This document shows, piece after piece, positions 23,580 through 33,595 of a stretch of 64,000 bases of DNA; within the stretch, counting starts at the first letter, position 1, and every line of letters begins with the position of its first letter. The translations under genes and the position numbers were made by a program. This stretch comes from Zizania palustris. Lineage: Eukaryota > Streptophyta > Magnoliopsida > Poales > Poaceae. The notes under the pieces were generated by a model. The model searched no databases. It was not told the origin of the DNA and saw nothing but the letters and a program-made list of their open reading frames with translations. Location of the stretch: positions 27,713,712 through 27,777,711 of the forward strand of contig JAAALK010000286.1 in assembly GCA_019279435.1 (NCBI GenBank), written 5' to 3'.

Positions 23580-24240
23580 GGATTAACCGATGAGGAAGCT
23601 TTGGGCGATCTTCTTCTTGGAAGGCGGACGGAGCGCCCGGGGATTCTTGGGCCAAGCGCCGCTCGAAGTCCCCGCCATTGCCGCTGCTGCCGAGGCAGCC
23701 CACGCCTGCCTCTGCGCTAGGGTGTTGGCTGCTGCTGGAGTGGTGTGGCTAGTTCTCGCTATCGCGCCTGGGTGCTCAAGAGGTTGGAAGATTAGGGGAA
23801 AGTGAATCACGAATAATGGATGCGGTAAAAATTCTCGGTTAATCCCTGTCTTTCCCTTTTATAACCGCACGTCCAGTGCTACTCTTCGATTGGTTTCACA
23901 CTACAGGTCCGGCTTCTGTCGCCGACAAGTGGGTCCGGTAATTGGAACGGCGAGCAACCGCCGTAAAAATCGACCGCTACCTTTTGCAGAGTGTAACGGT
24001 TACTTGCGCCGTAACGGCTACAATCAAACGGCGCTCCACGACGTCTGCTCCCTGGAACCGTTCCCCTCCCAACGTGCGTTCCCATTGCATCAGGAACCCG
24101 AAGGAGGAGGTTCGAACGCGTTGGGTTCAAAGTCCTCGACTGAGTTATAACATGCCCGAATCCTCTTTAAGCCTCAAAAAATAGAAATGTTCCTTCCGTA
24201 TACTGCCTTCTTTCTAAACAGGTTAACTGCAGAGAGGCGT

Positions 24241-24254
24241 ATTCGAGGGGCTAC
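24241..24254 (+). other. Polypurine tract of Tat-A
   Basis: ATTCGAGGGGCTAC immediately precedes the 3' LTR. The matching GCGAGGGGCTAC precedes both 3' LTR copies of the second Tat-like element. Confidence 0.75.
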
Positions 24255-24751
24255 TGTTGGGGGAAATTACTCCATTTCCAGGGCTTAAAAGATTAATCCT
24301 TCAAAGGCTGAGGAGGACTCCGAAGCTAGTGAGCAGTTGTTCGAAGTACGAGTCGCCACGCCGAAGGGTGCAGCGGTGCGAAGCCCTGGAGAACCCTCCG
24401 AATGGAAGATGGAGGCCTCGAAGCCGAAGGACATGATTGATGGGATGTCCAGCTTATCCATCTACCTTGTAGTATTTTACCTTATATAACATTGTTTATG
24501 GTACCAAATAGTTTCAACTATGTCGTTTGCAATCTAGGGGTAAATAGGTCTCTTCCTTATGTTTTTTCACCTATAAATACCCCTCTTTGTACCCTGTAAA
24601 AGGGGGATCCAGAACAAGTTATTCATTACACTCATTCGGACTACTCGAATTGTTATCCAATCCGGAGGTTCGAGGTAGTCCTAAAACGCAAACTCCTTGT
24701 TTGTCCGTTCTTGATCTCAGAGAACATGTTGGCGTAACTTTTGCGCCAACA
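24255..24751 (+). repeat. 3' LTR of Tat-A
   Basis: 497 bp, TGTTGGGGG to GCGCCAACA, followed by the target duplication ATATA. It differs from the 5' LTR by 11 substitutions and no indel. Confidence 0.95.
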
Positions 24752-24756
24752 ATATA

Positions 24757-25003
24757 GGGCAATAAAAATAGAAAGAGAGAAAACACTGTAACATATATAA
24801 TTTAAATATAAACAGAAATCGAGGGTCATGAGTCGTGATACAAAATCACTGTAACTAAATAAAACTCATAAATTTGAACCGTGCAAATACACGGAGCATG
24901 CTCATATGCAACTAGCAAGTATTTCCTGAGGTTTGAAAACACTGACACCATAGGGTATAGGTGCGTAATATTTCATTAAACACCTTTACCCGTGTTTTCG
25001 TCT
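24757..25003. other. Anonymous AT-rich spacer
   Basis: DNA between the Tat-A target duplication and the Mutator-like element. No open frame or repeat was recognised. Confidence 0.5.
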
Positions 25004-25012
25004 CAAATCCAG

Positions 25013-25202
25013 GAGAAAATTGTAAATATGCCTCTCATTCGTTACAATTGTAAAAATACCACTCTTTACATTGTACTTGTAAAGATGCCATCTATTTCAA
25101 GAGTAATTGGTAATTTTACCCTTACAAGGGTTTTTCACCTGATTTAATTTTTTTAACCACAAAAATCATGTAAAATGACGTTGATGCCTTTATTTACATT
25201 TG
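25013..25202 (+). repeat. Left terminal inverted repeat of the MULE
   Basis: Starts GAGAAAATTG and ends TATTTACATTTG. It matches the reverse complement of 38219-38407 with scattered substitutions and small indels. Confidence 0.88.
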
Positions 25203-25239
25203 CATTTCAGAGGAGGATTTGATTTTTGTGCTTGTGTGA

Positions 25240-25430
25240 AGGGCAATCGAGCTCCACCTCCATGGCCACAAAGCACCAGCTGTCCAGCTCCCCCAGCTTC
25301 GATCATGTTGTACCATCGCAAGGCAGGAGCGTGAGCTGCAGCAGTACACGAACTCCGACGACCACATTCGTGGTGGGGTGCATACCCTACCAGGTTTGCG
25401 GCGGCAAGCTGGAGGTGTTTGCCGCCTGAA
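25240..25430 (+). pseudogene. Captured Nudix-hydrolase-like 5' exon fragment
   Basis: Two overlapping frames give a recognisable N-terminus: ARQERELQQYTNSDDH from 25318, then after a frameshift near 25365 FVVGCIPYQVCGGKLEVF. Plant Nudix hydrolases of the NUDT4/16/17/18/21 type start with a similar ARQGRELQRY segment and a VVGCIPYR block just before the Nudix box. The Nudix box (GX5EX7REUXEEXGU) is absent, so only the first exon was captured. A stop follows at 25427. No function is expected. Confidence 0.55.
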
Positions 25431-25539
25431 TGGCTCTAGTTCTAGCGATGTTCGCAAGTGCGTGAAGAGGAACGGTAATATCTATTTGGGGCGTCTGTTC
25501 TTCACCCACTATTTTAAGCAGGTCATGTCAGCTGACAAT
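25431..25539. other. MULE interior of unknown origin
   Basis: About 110 bp between the Nudix-like fragment and the nested LTR. It joins logically to 38184-38218 on the other side of the nested insertions. Confidence 0.5.
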
Positions 25540-25920
25540 TGAGAAACCATGTTGAAGAATATGGTTTTGATATTCCAGATGTGATGAGTGATTGTCAATG
25601 GAAGTCAAAGGAAGGGAGAGATGAAGACCTGCCGAGTCTTAGGCGCGTGTGACTCAGGTACACGGGCAGCGAGCGACAGCCGGGCAGAGAAGCCGCGGAG
25701 TTGGGCTGATCCAATCCGGGTACATGGCTAGGAGCGGCAGATGATCCACTGGTCTATTGACTGGGTTTGACTCAGGTACACGGGTGGCGAGCGATTGCCG
25801 GGCTGAGGAAGCTGCGGGGTCGGGTCGGCCCAATCCGGGTACCCGGTGCGAAGACGGTGGACGTTTTGTCAGTTTCGGCGCAAAACTAACAATCTATTAT
25901 TAATTCGTTTTTAGGATATT

Positions 25921-27899
25921 TGAGAAACCAAGGGTTGGTTTCGGTGTTTTGTGATGAGTGATTGACAGGATTTTACCCTCTGTTCGAAGGGTACCTCCGA
26001 AGGGGCTTCGGAGGTGGTACCTCCGAAGGGTGTTTGGAGGTGTGTCACCGGAGTGTGTTCGGTGTTTGCTTGCTGCAGCTGTGCAGCGGAGTGTGCCTGT
26101 CGGAGGGGTCCGGCAGTACGCGATGACTGGGTTCGTACCGATGGCTTCGGTACTTTGGGCGGTACACCGGAGTGTGTGCCGGAGGTTGCTAACCCGGAGA
26201 GGTCTCCGGAGTACTGGATACACTTGTTTGCTTGTCGGTGGTGCGCAGGGACTTCGGAGGCGACGGACAGGGTTCGAGCCAGGTGAACCTGGGTCAAGCG
26301 GGTGGCTTGATGCCAGGGGAGCGGGGAGCTCTGTCACGGTGGCTGCGAAGGTGGTCCGGGTCGGTCCTCGGGTCGAGACGTGCCAGGTGAAGGCAGAGAG
26401 TGCGGAGCGTGGCTCCGGCTGAAGGTACTCCGAGACAAAGTCCTCGGAGGTGAGGCACTTCGAAGGTACTCCGGATGGAGTGACTTCGGAGTTGGTGGAC
26501 CAAGTCCTCTGCGGAGGCAAGGGTTCGAAGTGTGCTCCGGAGGGAGACACTCGAAGGTGGCCCGACGAAGGTCTCAGAAGTCGAGGCGCATCGAAGGCAT
26601 GGTCCGGGTGAGGCTCGTCGTGGAGTGTGCTCGGGAAGAGGCACTGCGACGGAGTGCTCATGGAATGCTTCATGCGGAGGCCTTGGACGAAGGAGGGACT
26701 TCGAAGGGTGGTACTCCGAAGGTGGGGCTTCGGAGTGAGGATGACTTGTGGTGCTTCGGCCATGCATGGCTTCGGTACACGGACGGACGGTGTTCGAGCT
26801 CGGAGTAGCTGCGAAGCCGTGGTGATCCACTCCGAAGGTGGTGGTGCGAAGGCTCAAGGGGCTTTGACGGCTTCGGCTCAAAACCGTCACTGTATCGAAG
26901 GACTTCTTCGGCGGAGCGAAAGCCAACGGGCTGCAGGCTTCTCGCCGAAGCTTCCGCACCCCTCGCGTGCGAAGGGAGGTTCCAGAAGTCAACACTGCAA
27001 AGGCTGACACTGTCTGTTCTGAAAAAGGCTGACACTGTCCCCTCTGCACCTGACAGAGAAGCCTCCAAAATAAAGGTGGACTACCTTTTGTACCCCTTAG
27101 TTCTGTAGAGACAAATCAGTTGTAAACCCTAGGGGTAAAGTAGTCACTTCCTTAGGATGAAGCCGTGGGCTATAAATATGGGGGCTCGGTAGGTAACATT
27201 TAACACTTTGAGCATTTACTGTTGAGCTCCTGTAGACAGACCTCGCTGTATTCATTCTGAGTTCATTTTATTTCAGTGTTCCTTGTTCAAGCGGCGAAGC
27301 CCTGCTTCCTTGTGCTTTTGCTTGAGCTCGCGTTGCATACCTCGCTAGTCTTAGTTCACCGAAGCCTGTCTTGGCGAAGGGTGTTTTTCTCGCGAAGTGT
27401 GCTTTACAGTTTGCTGTCGCTCTGTGTAACACGAGGCTAGACCTCACTGCTTACTAGCGAAGCCCTGTTCTTTTCCCGTTTTGCTTCTTGTGTCAAAGCC
27501 CTTAGTCTAGTCCTGTTGTGTGCGTGTAGACCTTCGTGTACGAAGCCCAGCATCAGTTGTTGTCGCTAAGTACTTGGTCGAAGTCCTCAGAGGGCTGTCC
27601 ACTCTAGCGAAGGGTGAAGTGCGAAGCCTGCTCGAAGCACCCTGTGTGCGGAGCCTGCACTGACTTAGCGGAGTAGATTTTCGAGGGTTGTAAGTGGAGC
27701 GAAGTCTTCTTGGCTTCGAACTTTTGCCTCTCCGAAGCCTATGTTCGAAGGTGTCAAAGTACCTCCGAACCAGACCTTCGAAGGTTGTGTTCGAAGCCTG
27801 TTCCGCAGAAGACAGAACTGATCCGAAGGCTAAATTCTTAGCCCGAAATTTTAATAGCTCCCATTCACCCCCCCTCTGGTCGCCGTTTCCGGTCCAACA
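25921..27899 (+). repeat. 5' LTR of Sirevirus B (1979 bp)
   Basis: TGAGAAACCAAGGG to TTTCCGGTCCAACA. The U3 is packed with TCCGAAG/CTTCGGA and TCCGGAG inverted motifs, typical of Sirevirus LTRs. TATAAATA at 27171-27178 is the probable promoter. Long chance open frames on both strands stem from this repetitive composition. Confidence 0.95.
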
Positions 27900-27913
27900 A
27901 TTGGTATCAGAGC
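27900..27913 (+). other. Primer-binding site of Sirevirus B, tRNA-Met type
   Basis: ATTGGTATCAGAGC follows the LTR; TGGTATCAGAGC is complementary to initiator tRNA-Met. It recurs at 36746-36759 after the second LTR. Confidence 0.92.
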
Positions 27914-27964
27914 AAGGTTAAGATCACCTGTTGACCTTAACCGGTTTTGTGATCTGTTGGCGAC

Positions 27965-30427
27965 ATGGATAGAGGCAGTAAAATTCCTCTGTTCGATGGG
28001 ACAGATTTTGCATACTGGAAGGTGCGCATGGAGGCTTACTTGTTAAGCCAAGGAAATGCAATTTGGGAGATTGTGGACTCACAATACTCCATCCCTGATA
28101 CCCGCACCACTCAAACTGAAAAAGATCAGTATATTGCCAACTCGAAGGCAAGGAACATACTGTTCATTGGTCTGAGTCGGAGTGAGTTTGATAGGGTGCA
28201 GCACCTTAGGACTGCTAGGGAAATTTGGACAACACTCACTGTCTTTCATGAGGGCTCTGCTCAGATTAAGGCCAGGCGCCAAAGCACCTACAATCAACAG
28301 TATCAGCTGTTTGTGCAGGCACCTGGTGAATCTGTAGATGCCATGTTTTCTCGTTTTGACGCGATAGTGAGTAACTTGCGATCCAACGGGACGCTTGCTT
28401 ACAGTGATCACGATAGGGCTATCAAGCTTCTCTATGCTCTTGACCGTAGCATATGGGAGGTGAAGATATCCAGCATTGAGGAGTCCACAGGCTATGACAC
28501 ATTGACCTGTGACGAACTCTTTAGCAAGCTGAAGTCCACAGAGATTGCCAAGGCATCTCTTGCTGTGCATAGAAGCTCTTTGCCACAGCCATTGGCATTG
28601 GTTTCCAGCACTAGCCGTGGCACCACTGCAGAACCAAGCACATCAGGCACTTGTGTTCTTGCAGATGGTTTTGCTTTGTCCTCCCTGGTCTCCGTCACAA
28701 AGGAGCAGGTGGACACTCTAGCTGATGATGAGCTTGCTCTCATTGCCCGGAGGTTCACCCGCTTTCATCATGAGAGACGGGATCAGAGGAGAAGTGGTTT
28801 TAGTGGCTGCTATGAATGTGGCGACACCTCTCACATTAAGGCCAATTGCCCCAAGGTCAAGAAGAGAGATGAGAGTGATCGCCCCAAATTCCACAAAAAG
28901 GAGAGGAAACCCTTTGTGAAGGGCAAGCGCGGCAAGATGGCTAAGAAAGTAGCCAAGGCCGCTTCCAGAGCTTTTGTTGCTGCTCTCAGCGACATCGACA
29001 CATCCTCAACTGAGGAGTCGAGCTCTGAGGAGGAGGAGTCCCCAAGGAAGGAGGACAAGAAGGACAAGAAGGGACGTGACTTCACCGGCCTTTGCTTCAT
29101 GGCCGACAGCGATCACAGCGGCGATGAGCTTGACTCATCTGAGGTAAACCTATCATCTGACCAGCTTCTAATTAAATTAGATAAGCTGAATGAAGTTGTG
29201 CTAGGTCAGGATAGATTACTTGTGCAAGCCGCTAGAGAAAGAAAAGACCTTAGACTTAGGCTAGAATCTGTATCTACTGAATATGCCATGCTTAAGTCTA
29301 AATTTGATGATGCTGAATGTGAATCATGTTCTGTTGTCATGAGTGAGCTTGCTCAGTTGCGTTCTGTTCATGCTCAAACTCTTTCTGAGCTTGAGACTGC
29401 ACAGAAGCAGCTTTTGGAGGTGGATTCTAGACCTCGTGATATAATTGATTGCATGAACTGCTCTTTATTACGCGATAGCATTAATTTACGTGATAAGCAT
29501 GTTCATGATTTAGAGGCTAGATTGGAGAGGGCCGGTAGTTCTAAGGATGTGCAACCTGTTTGTGACACTTGCATTACCCTTAAGGACCAGCTAGGCACTG
29601 TTAGAGAGCGAGCTGAGAACCTCATGTCTGAGAATGAATACCTCCTGTCCGTGGTTAACAAATGCACTGAAGGGAAGGGTAGGATGGATTTGCTCTTGGC
29701 CAAGACCAAGTTGTGTGCTGACAGAGCAGGGGTAGCTCTAGGTTTGGGTTTTGAGAGGATAGCTTCAGACAGTAAGACCAAAACTGTTTTTACCTCTCCC
29801 ACCACCCTAGAGAAAGAGAGAGCTTTGTTGGACACCCCATCAGCCAAAAAGCCTACCCATCCACCAAAGAAAACCACTCCTCCTGCCAAGAAAAATCCTC
29901 CCAAGAAAACCACTCAAAAGAAACCCAAGGAGCCTGTGAGAGTTGCTCCTGTGACCCATGAGAGTGCCCCCAGGAGAGTGTTTCATTGTTCTTATTGTCA
30001 GCGGGCGGGTCATTTGATTGGTTTCTGTTTCCGTCGCATCAAGGATGAGCGACGTGCACAGGCGATAAGCTATCAGGACAGGCATTACCCATCTTTAGGT
30101 ATGCATGAGTCTGAGTATTACTCTCGTCCTGTTTTTGAGGCTCCTCGTGCTTCTCGGAGAGGTTTTGTTCCTCGAGGTGTTCACCATGTTCCATATGGTG
30201 GTAGACCTCGGGCGAGTAGCTTTGTACCTCGTCAGAGTAGGAGACCTCGACATGCTTTGCGTTCTTTGCATGTAGGTAGACCTCGCACTTTGCATCATAC
30301 TGATTTTCATGTGCGTAGATCATCTACTTTTACTGTGCCTACTACTCGTGTCACTCAGTGCTGGATGCCTCGTCATTATTTTACTCACCCCAGCACTGAG
30401 CGATCGAGGCATTCTTATCATGTGTAG
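27965..30427 (+). CDS. Sirevirus B Gag (820 aa)
   Basis: ATG at 27965 opens with MDRGSKIPLFDGTDFAYWKV, the start of the UBN2-type Copia gag domain. A zinc knuckle CYECGDTSHIKANC sits near residues 281-294, followed by a Lys-rich basic stretch and an acidic Ser/Glu tract. Residues about 395-560 look coiled-coil forming (LLIKLDKLNEVV, LETAQKQLLEV). A second CCHC, CSYCQRAGHLIGFC, lies near residue 673. The large coiled-coil Gag is typical of Sireviruses. The frame ends at TAG 30425, and pol follows in the same frame. Gag forms the particle that packages the RNA in the cytoplasm. Confidence 0.93.
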   Translation: MDRGSKIPLFDGTDFAYWKVRMEAYLLSQGNAIWEIVDSQYSIPDTRTTQTEKDQYIANSKARNILFIGLSRSEFDRVQHLRTAREIWTTLTVFHEGSAQIKARRQSTYNQQYQLFVQAPGESVDAMFSRFDAIVSNLRSNGTLAYSDHDRAIKLLYALDRSIWEVKISSIEESTGYDTLTCDELFSKLKSTEIAKASLAVHRSSLPQPLALVSSTSRGTTAEPSTSGTCVLADGFALSSLVSVTKEQVDTLADDELALIARRFTRFHHERRDQRRSGFSGCYECGDTSHIKANCPKVKKRDESDRPKFHKKERKPFVKGKRGKMAKKVAKAASRAFVAALSDIDTSSTEESSSEEEESPRKEDKKDKKGRDFTGLCFMADSDHSGDELDSSEVNLSSDQLLIKLDKLNEVVLGQDRLLVQAARERKDLRLRLESVSTEYAMLKSKFDDAECESCSVVMSELAQLRSVHAQTLSELETAQKQLLEVDSRPRDIIDCMNCSLLRDSINLRDKHVHDLEARLERAGSSKDVQPVCDTCITLKDQLGTVRERAENLMSENEYLLSVVNKCTEGKGRMDLLLAKTKLCADRAGVALGLGFERIASDSKTKTVFTSPTTLEKERALLDTPSAKKPTHPPKKTTPPAKKNPPKKTTQKKPKEPVRVAPVTHESAPRRVFHCSYCQRAGHLIGFCFRRIKDERRAQAISYQDRHYPSLGMHESEYYSRPVFEAPRASRRGFVPRGVHHVPYGGRPRASSFVPRQSRRPRHALRSLHVGRPRTLHHTDFHVRRSSTFTVPTTRVTQCWMPRHYFTHPSTERSRHSYHV

Positions 30428-30442
30428 GCGACAGGTCGAGGC

Positions 30443-33400
30443 TTGGAGGGCACGTGGATCATGGACTCCGGTTGTTCGCGCCACATGACCGGAGATGCAG
30501 CTTGGTTCTCCAGCCTCACCACAACCAAGCAAAGGGAACATATCACCTTCGGAAACAATCGAAGGAGTAGAGTAAAAGGTAAAGGTGTGGTAAGGATTAA
30601 CACGAACTTCACTCTCAAAGATGTTGCTTTGGTTGAAAACCTGGGATACAATTTGCTGTCTGTATCTCAGTTGCTTGATGAGGGCTTCGAAGTGCGATTT
30701 CATCGCGATACTTCGCAAGTGCTCAATTCAGATGGAGTTGTGGTGTGTAAGATCTTTAGGGTTGGGAGAGTTTTTGGAGCTGATTTTTCAGAGTCGTCTG
30801 GTTCTTCTCATTGTCTTGTTGCACATTCGACTTCTGAGCTTTGGAAGTGGCATAGGAGACTAGGGCATATGAGCTTTGAGTTGCTCGCTCGTCTGAGCGC
30901 CCTAGGCCTGATCCGAGGATTGCCCAAGCTCAAGTTTGAGAAGAATTTAGTTTGCGCTCCATGTCGACATGGAAAAATGATTGCCGCTTCGCATTCGCCA
31001 GTCACCACAGTGATGACTGAACAGCCCGGAGAACTTCTCCATATGGACACTGTAGGTCCTTCTCGGGTTAGTTCTTTAGGCGGCAAGTGGTATGTTCTAG
31101 TAATTGTCGACGATTTCTCTCGCTACTCTTGGGTCTTCTTTCTTGCCAGCAAGGATGAAGTGTTTTCACACTTTCGGAGCTTGGCTTTGAGACTGTTCAC
31201 TGAACTCCCTGGTGCATTAAAATTCATTCGAAGCGATAATGGCACCGAGTTCAAAAATAGTCTCTTTGTTGACTTTTGCATGGAGCATGGCATAGAACAT
31301 CAATTCTCTGCTCCGCGGGTTCCTCAACAGAACGGTGTTGTTGAGAGGAAAAACCGCACTTTGGTTGAGATGGCTAGGACGATGCTTGATGAGCATAGGA
31401 CTCCTAGAAAATTCTGGGCTGAGGCCATGAACACTGCTTGCTACATCTCAAACCGAATTTTCTTGCGCTCAATTTTAAACTTAACATCTTATGAGCTGCG
31501 TTTTGGGAGACAGCCCAAGGTTACTCATCTTCGAGTTTTTGGCTGTCGCTGCTTTATCCTAAAACGTGGTAACTTGGATAAATTTGAGTCGCGCTCTTCT
31601 GACGGGATCTTTTTGGGTTATACTACTCATGGTCATTCTTATCGTGTTTATAATTTAGAAACTAACACTGTCATCGAGTCATGCGATGTGACTTTTGATG
31701 AATCAACCCCCTCTGTTAGTTCTGCTCTTGAACAGGCAAATGAACACGACATGGAACAGACCTTATTCGAAGACGAAGATCCCGGAGAATTCGAGGATGA
31801 TCCCCTACTACCCTCGACATCGACCCCCGAAGCTAACCCCGCTTCAACTACTTCGGCACGAGGTCCCGAAGCGACTACCTCAACATCGGTCATCTTGGAC
31901 CACTCCAACGCACAAGTTGAGGGGGAGACTGCATCCCGCCGCGAGGCTCCACATCATGTCCAAAGGATGCACCCTCCCGAGCAGATCATTGGTGAGCTTG
32001 ATCAAAGGGTAACACGTTCTCACGCTCATTTCACTAATGCTGCTTTTGTTGCTTCTTTCGAGCCTTTAGATGTTAGTCATGCACTTTCTGATTCTAGTTG
32101 GATCAATGCCATGCATGAAGAGCTTGAGAATTTTGAAAGAAACCAAGTCTGGACTTTAGTTGATCCTCCACCAAATGTTCATTTCATTGGAACAAAATGG
32201 ATTTTCAAAAATAAACAAGGGGAGGATGGAACAATTGTTCGAAATAAGGCTAGACTAGTAGCTCAGGGCTTTTCTCAACTAGAAGGGATTGATTTTACTG
32301 AAACTTTTGCACCTGTTGCTCGCCTTGAGGCCATTAGGATTTTGCTTGCCTTTGCGACATCCCGGGGATTCAAACTCTATCAAATGGATGTCAAAAGTGC
32401 TTTTCTTAATGACTTCATAGGTGAAGATGTTTATGTAAAACAACCCCCTGGTTTTGAAAACCCCAAGTACCCACATAAAGTCCTTAAACTTCATAAGGCT
32501 CTTTATGGACTCAAGCAGGCCCCTCGGGCATGGTATGATAGACTTAAGTCTTTTCTGCTTGAGCGAGGGTATTTGATGGGCTCTGTTGATAAAACACTGT
32601 TTACTCTCAAGCATGGCAAAGATTTCCTCCTAGTTCAGATTTATGTGGATGATATCATCTTTGGTGGCTCTTCTCATGCTTTGGTTGCCGAGTTTGCAGA
32701 TACCATGAGCAGGGAGTTTGAAATGTCGATGATGGGTGAACTCACCTTTTTCCTTGGTTTGCAAATCAAGCAAAGCAAACAAGGTACTTTTGTCCACCAG
32801 ACAAAGTACACCAAGGACCTGCTCAAGAAGTTCGACATGTCCGATGCGAAGCCCCTCGCCACTCCAATGGCTACATCTGTAGCATTGGACCCTGACGAAG
32901 ATGGAGAAGCCGTAGATCAGAAGGAGTTCCGGAGCATGATCGGCTCCCTCCTCTACTTGACTGCCACGAGGCCGGACATACACTTCGCAGTATGTCTGTG
33001 CGCTCGTTTTCAGGCTTCACCACGAGCTTCGCACCGCCAAGCGGTTAAGCGCATTCTAAGGTATCTCAAACACACCCTTGAATTTGGCATATGGTATTCA
33101 TCGTCTTCATCTTTATGTCTTAGAGGTTATTCTGATGCGGACTTTGCTGGGTGTAGAATTGATAGAAAGAGTACCTCTGGTACTTGTCATTTTCTGGGTA
33201 CTTCTCTGGTTTGCTGGTCTTCCCGCAAACAGTCTAGTGTTGCACAATCGACGGCTGAGGCCGAATATGTTGCTGCAGCTAGCTGTTGCTCTCAGATTTT
33301 GTGGATGGTTTCCACTTTGCGGGATTTCGGGTTAGATTATAAGAGTGTCCCACTTTTCTGTGATAACACTAGTGCTATTTGTATTGCAAACAACCCGGTT

Positions 33401-33595
33401 CAGCATTCCAGAACCAAACACATTGATGTACGGTATCATTTTCTCAGAGATCACAATGAGAAGGGTGATATTGAACTTCAATATGTTGATACCCAACACC
33501 AGCTTGCCGATATTTTTACAAAACCCCTCGATGCTTCTCGATTTGCTTACTTGCGTGGGGAACTTGGCATTTGTCACCCTTACGGCATTTTGTGA
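30443..33595 (+). CDS. Sirevirus B Pol: protease, integrase, RT, RNase H (1050 aa)
   Basis: An uninterrupted frame has protease WIMDSGCSRHMTG at residues 5-17, GAG-pre-integrase LGHMSFELL with PCRHGKM, and integrase LLHMDTVGPSRV, VDDFSRYSW, IRSDNGTEFKN and GVVERKNRTLVEMARTML. RT follows with WIFKNKQGEDGTIVRNKA, FQ-less core YQMDVKSAFLNDF and YVDDIIFGGSS. RNase H shows YSDADFAGCRIDRKSTSG and STAEAEYVAAASC, and the frame ends HPYGIL. Domain order is Copia. All catalytic motifs look intact. The first Met is not a likely start: pol should be made as a Gag-Pol fusion by reading through the TAG at 30425, since both frames coincide. Products would process the polyprotein, copy the RNA and integrate the DNA. 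Confidence 0.93.
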   Translation: MEGTWIMDSGCSRHMTGDAAWFSSLTTTKQREHITFGNNRRSRVKGKGVVRINTNFTLKDVALVENLGYNLLSVSQLLDEGFEVRFHRDTSQVLNSDGVVVCKIFRVGRVFGADFSESSGSSHCLVAHSTSELWKWHRRLGHMSFELLARLSALGLIRGLPKLKFEKNLVCAPCRHGKMIAASHSPVTTVMTEQPGELLHMDTVGPSRVSSLGGKWYVLVIVDDFSRYSWVFFLASKDEVFSHFRSLALRLFTELPGALKFIRSDNGTEFKNSLFVDFCMEHGIEHQFSAPRVPQQNGVVERKNRTLVEMARTMLDEHRTPRKFWAEAMNTACYISNRIFLRSILNLTSYELRFGRQPKVTHLRVFGCRCFILKRGNLDKFESRSSDGIFLGYTTHGHSYRVYNLETNTVIESCDVTFDESTPSVSSALEQANEHDMEQTLFEDEDPGEFEDDPLLPSTSTPEANPASTTSARGPEATTSTSVILDHSNAQVEGETASRREAPHHVQRMHPPEQIIGELDQRVTRSHAHFTNAAFVASFEPLDVSHALSDSSWINAMHEELENFERNQVWTLVDPPPNVHFIGTKWIFKNKQGEDGTIVRNKARLVAQGFSQLEGIDFTETFAPVARLEAIRILLAFATSRGFKLYQMDVKSAFLNDFIGEDVYVKQPPGFENPKYPHKVLKLHKALYGLKQAPRAWYDRLKSFLLERGYLMGSVDKTLFTLKHGKDFLLVQIYVDDIIFGGSSHALVAEFADTMSREFEMSMMGELTFFLGLQIKQSKQGTFVHQTKYTKDLLKKFDMSDAKPLATPMATSVALDPDEDGEAVDQKEFRSMIGSLLYLTATRPDIHFAVCLCARFQASPRASHRQAVKRILRYLKHTLEFGIWYSSSSSLCLRGYSDADFAGCRIDRKSTSGTCHFLGTSLVCWSSRKQSSVAQSTAEAEYVAAASCCSQILWMVSTLRDFGLDYKSVPLFCDNTSAICIANNPVQHSRTKHIDVRYHFLRDHNEKGDIELQYVDTQHQLADIFTKPLDASRFAYLRGELGICHPYGIL

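Larger units (their letters stand above)
14076..24751 (+). mobile_element. Complete Tat-lineage Ty3/Gypsy retrotransposon (Tat-A)
   Basis: Two 497-bp LTRs, a PBS, gag-pol, an antisense gene and a PPT are all present, flanked by the 5-bp duplication ATATA (14071-14075 and 24752-24756). I count 11 substitutions between the LTRs, about 97.8 percent identity. With the often-used rate of 1.3e-8 per site per year this is roughly 0.85 million years; that figure is only a scale. Pol has two RNase H domains, the second of the archaeal-like kind, which defines the Tat lineage. Eight stop codons break the otherwise continuous gag-pol frame, so it cannot mobilise itself now. Confidence 0.95.

Noticed and set aside
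25900..27068. Long minus- and plus-strand open frames inside the Sirevirus B LTRs (also 34713-35914), up to 298 codons
   Set aside because: They lie wholly in the LTR and result from GAAG/TCCGG-rich repeats lacking stops. Several frames overlap on both strands and none resembles a protein family.
27900..27913. tRNA-like sequence at the PBS sites
   Set aside because: Only the complement of a tRNA 3' end is present; no cloverleaf.
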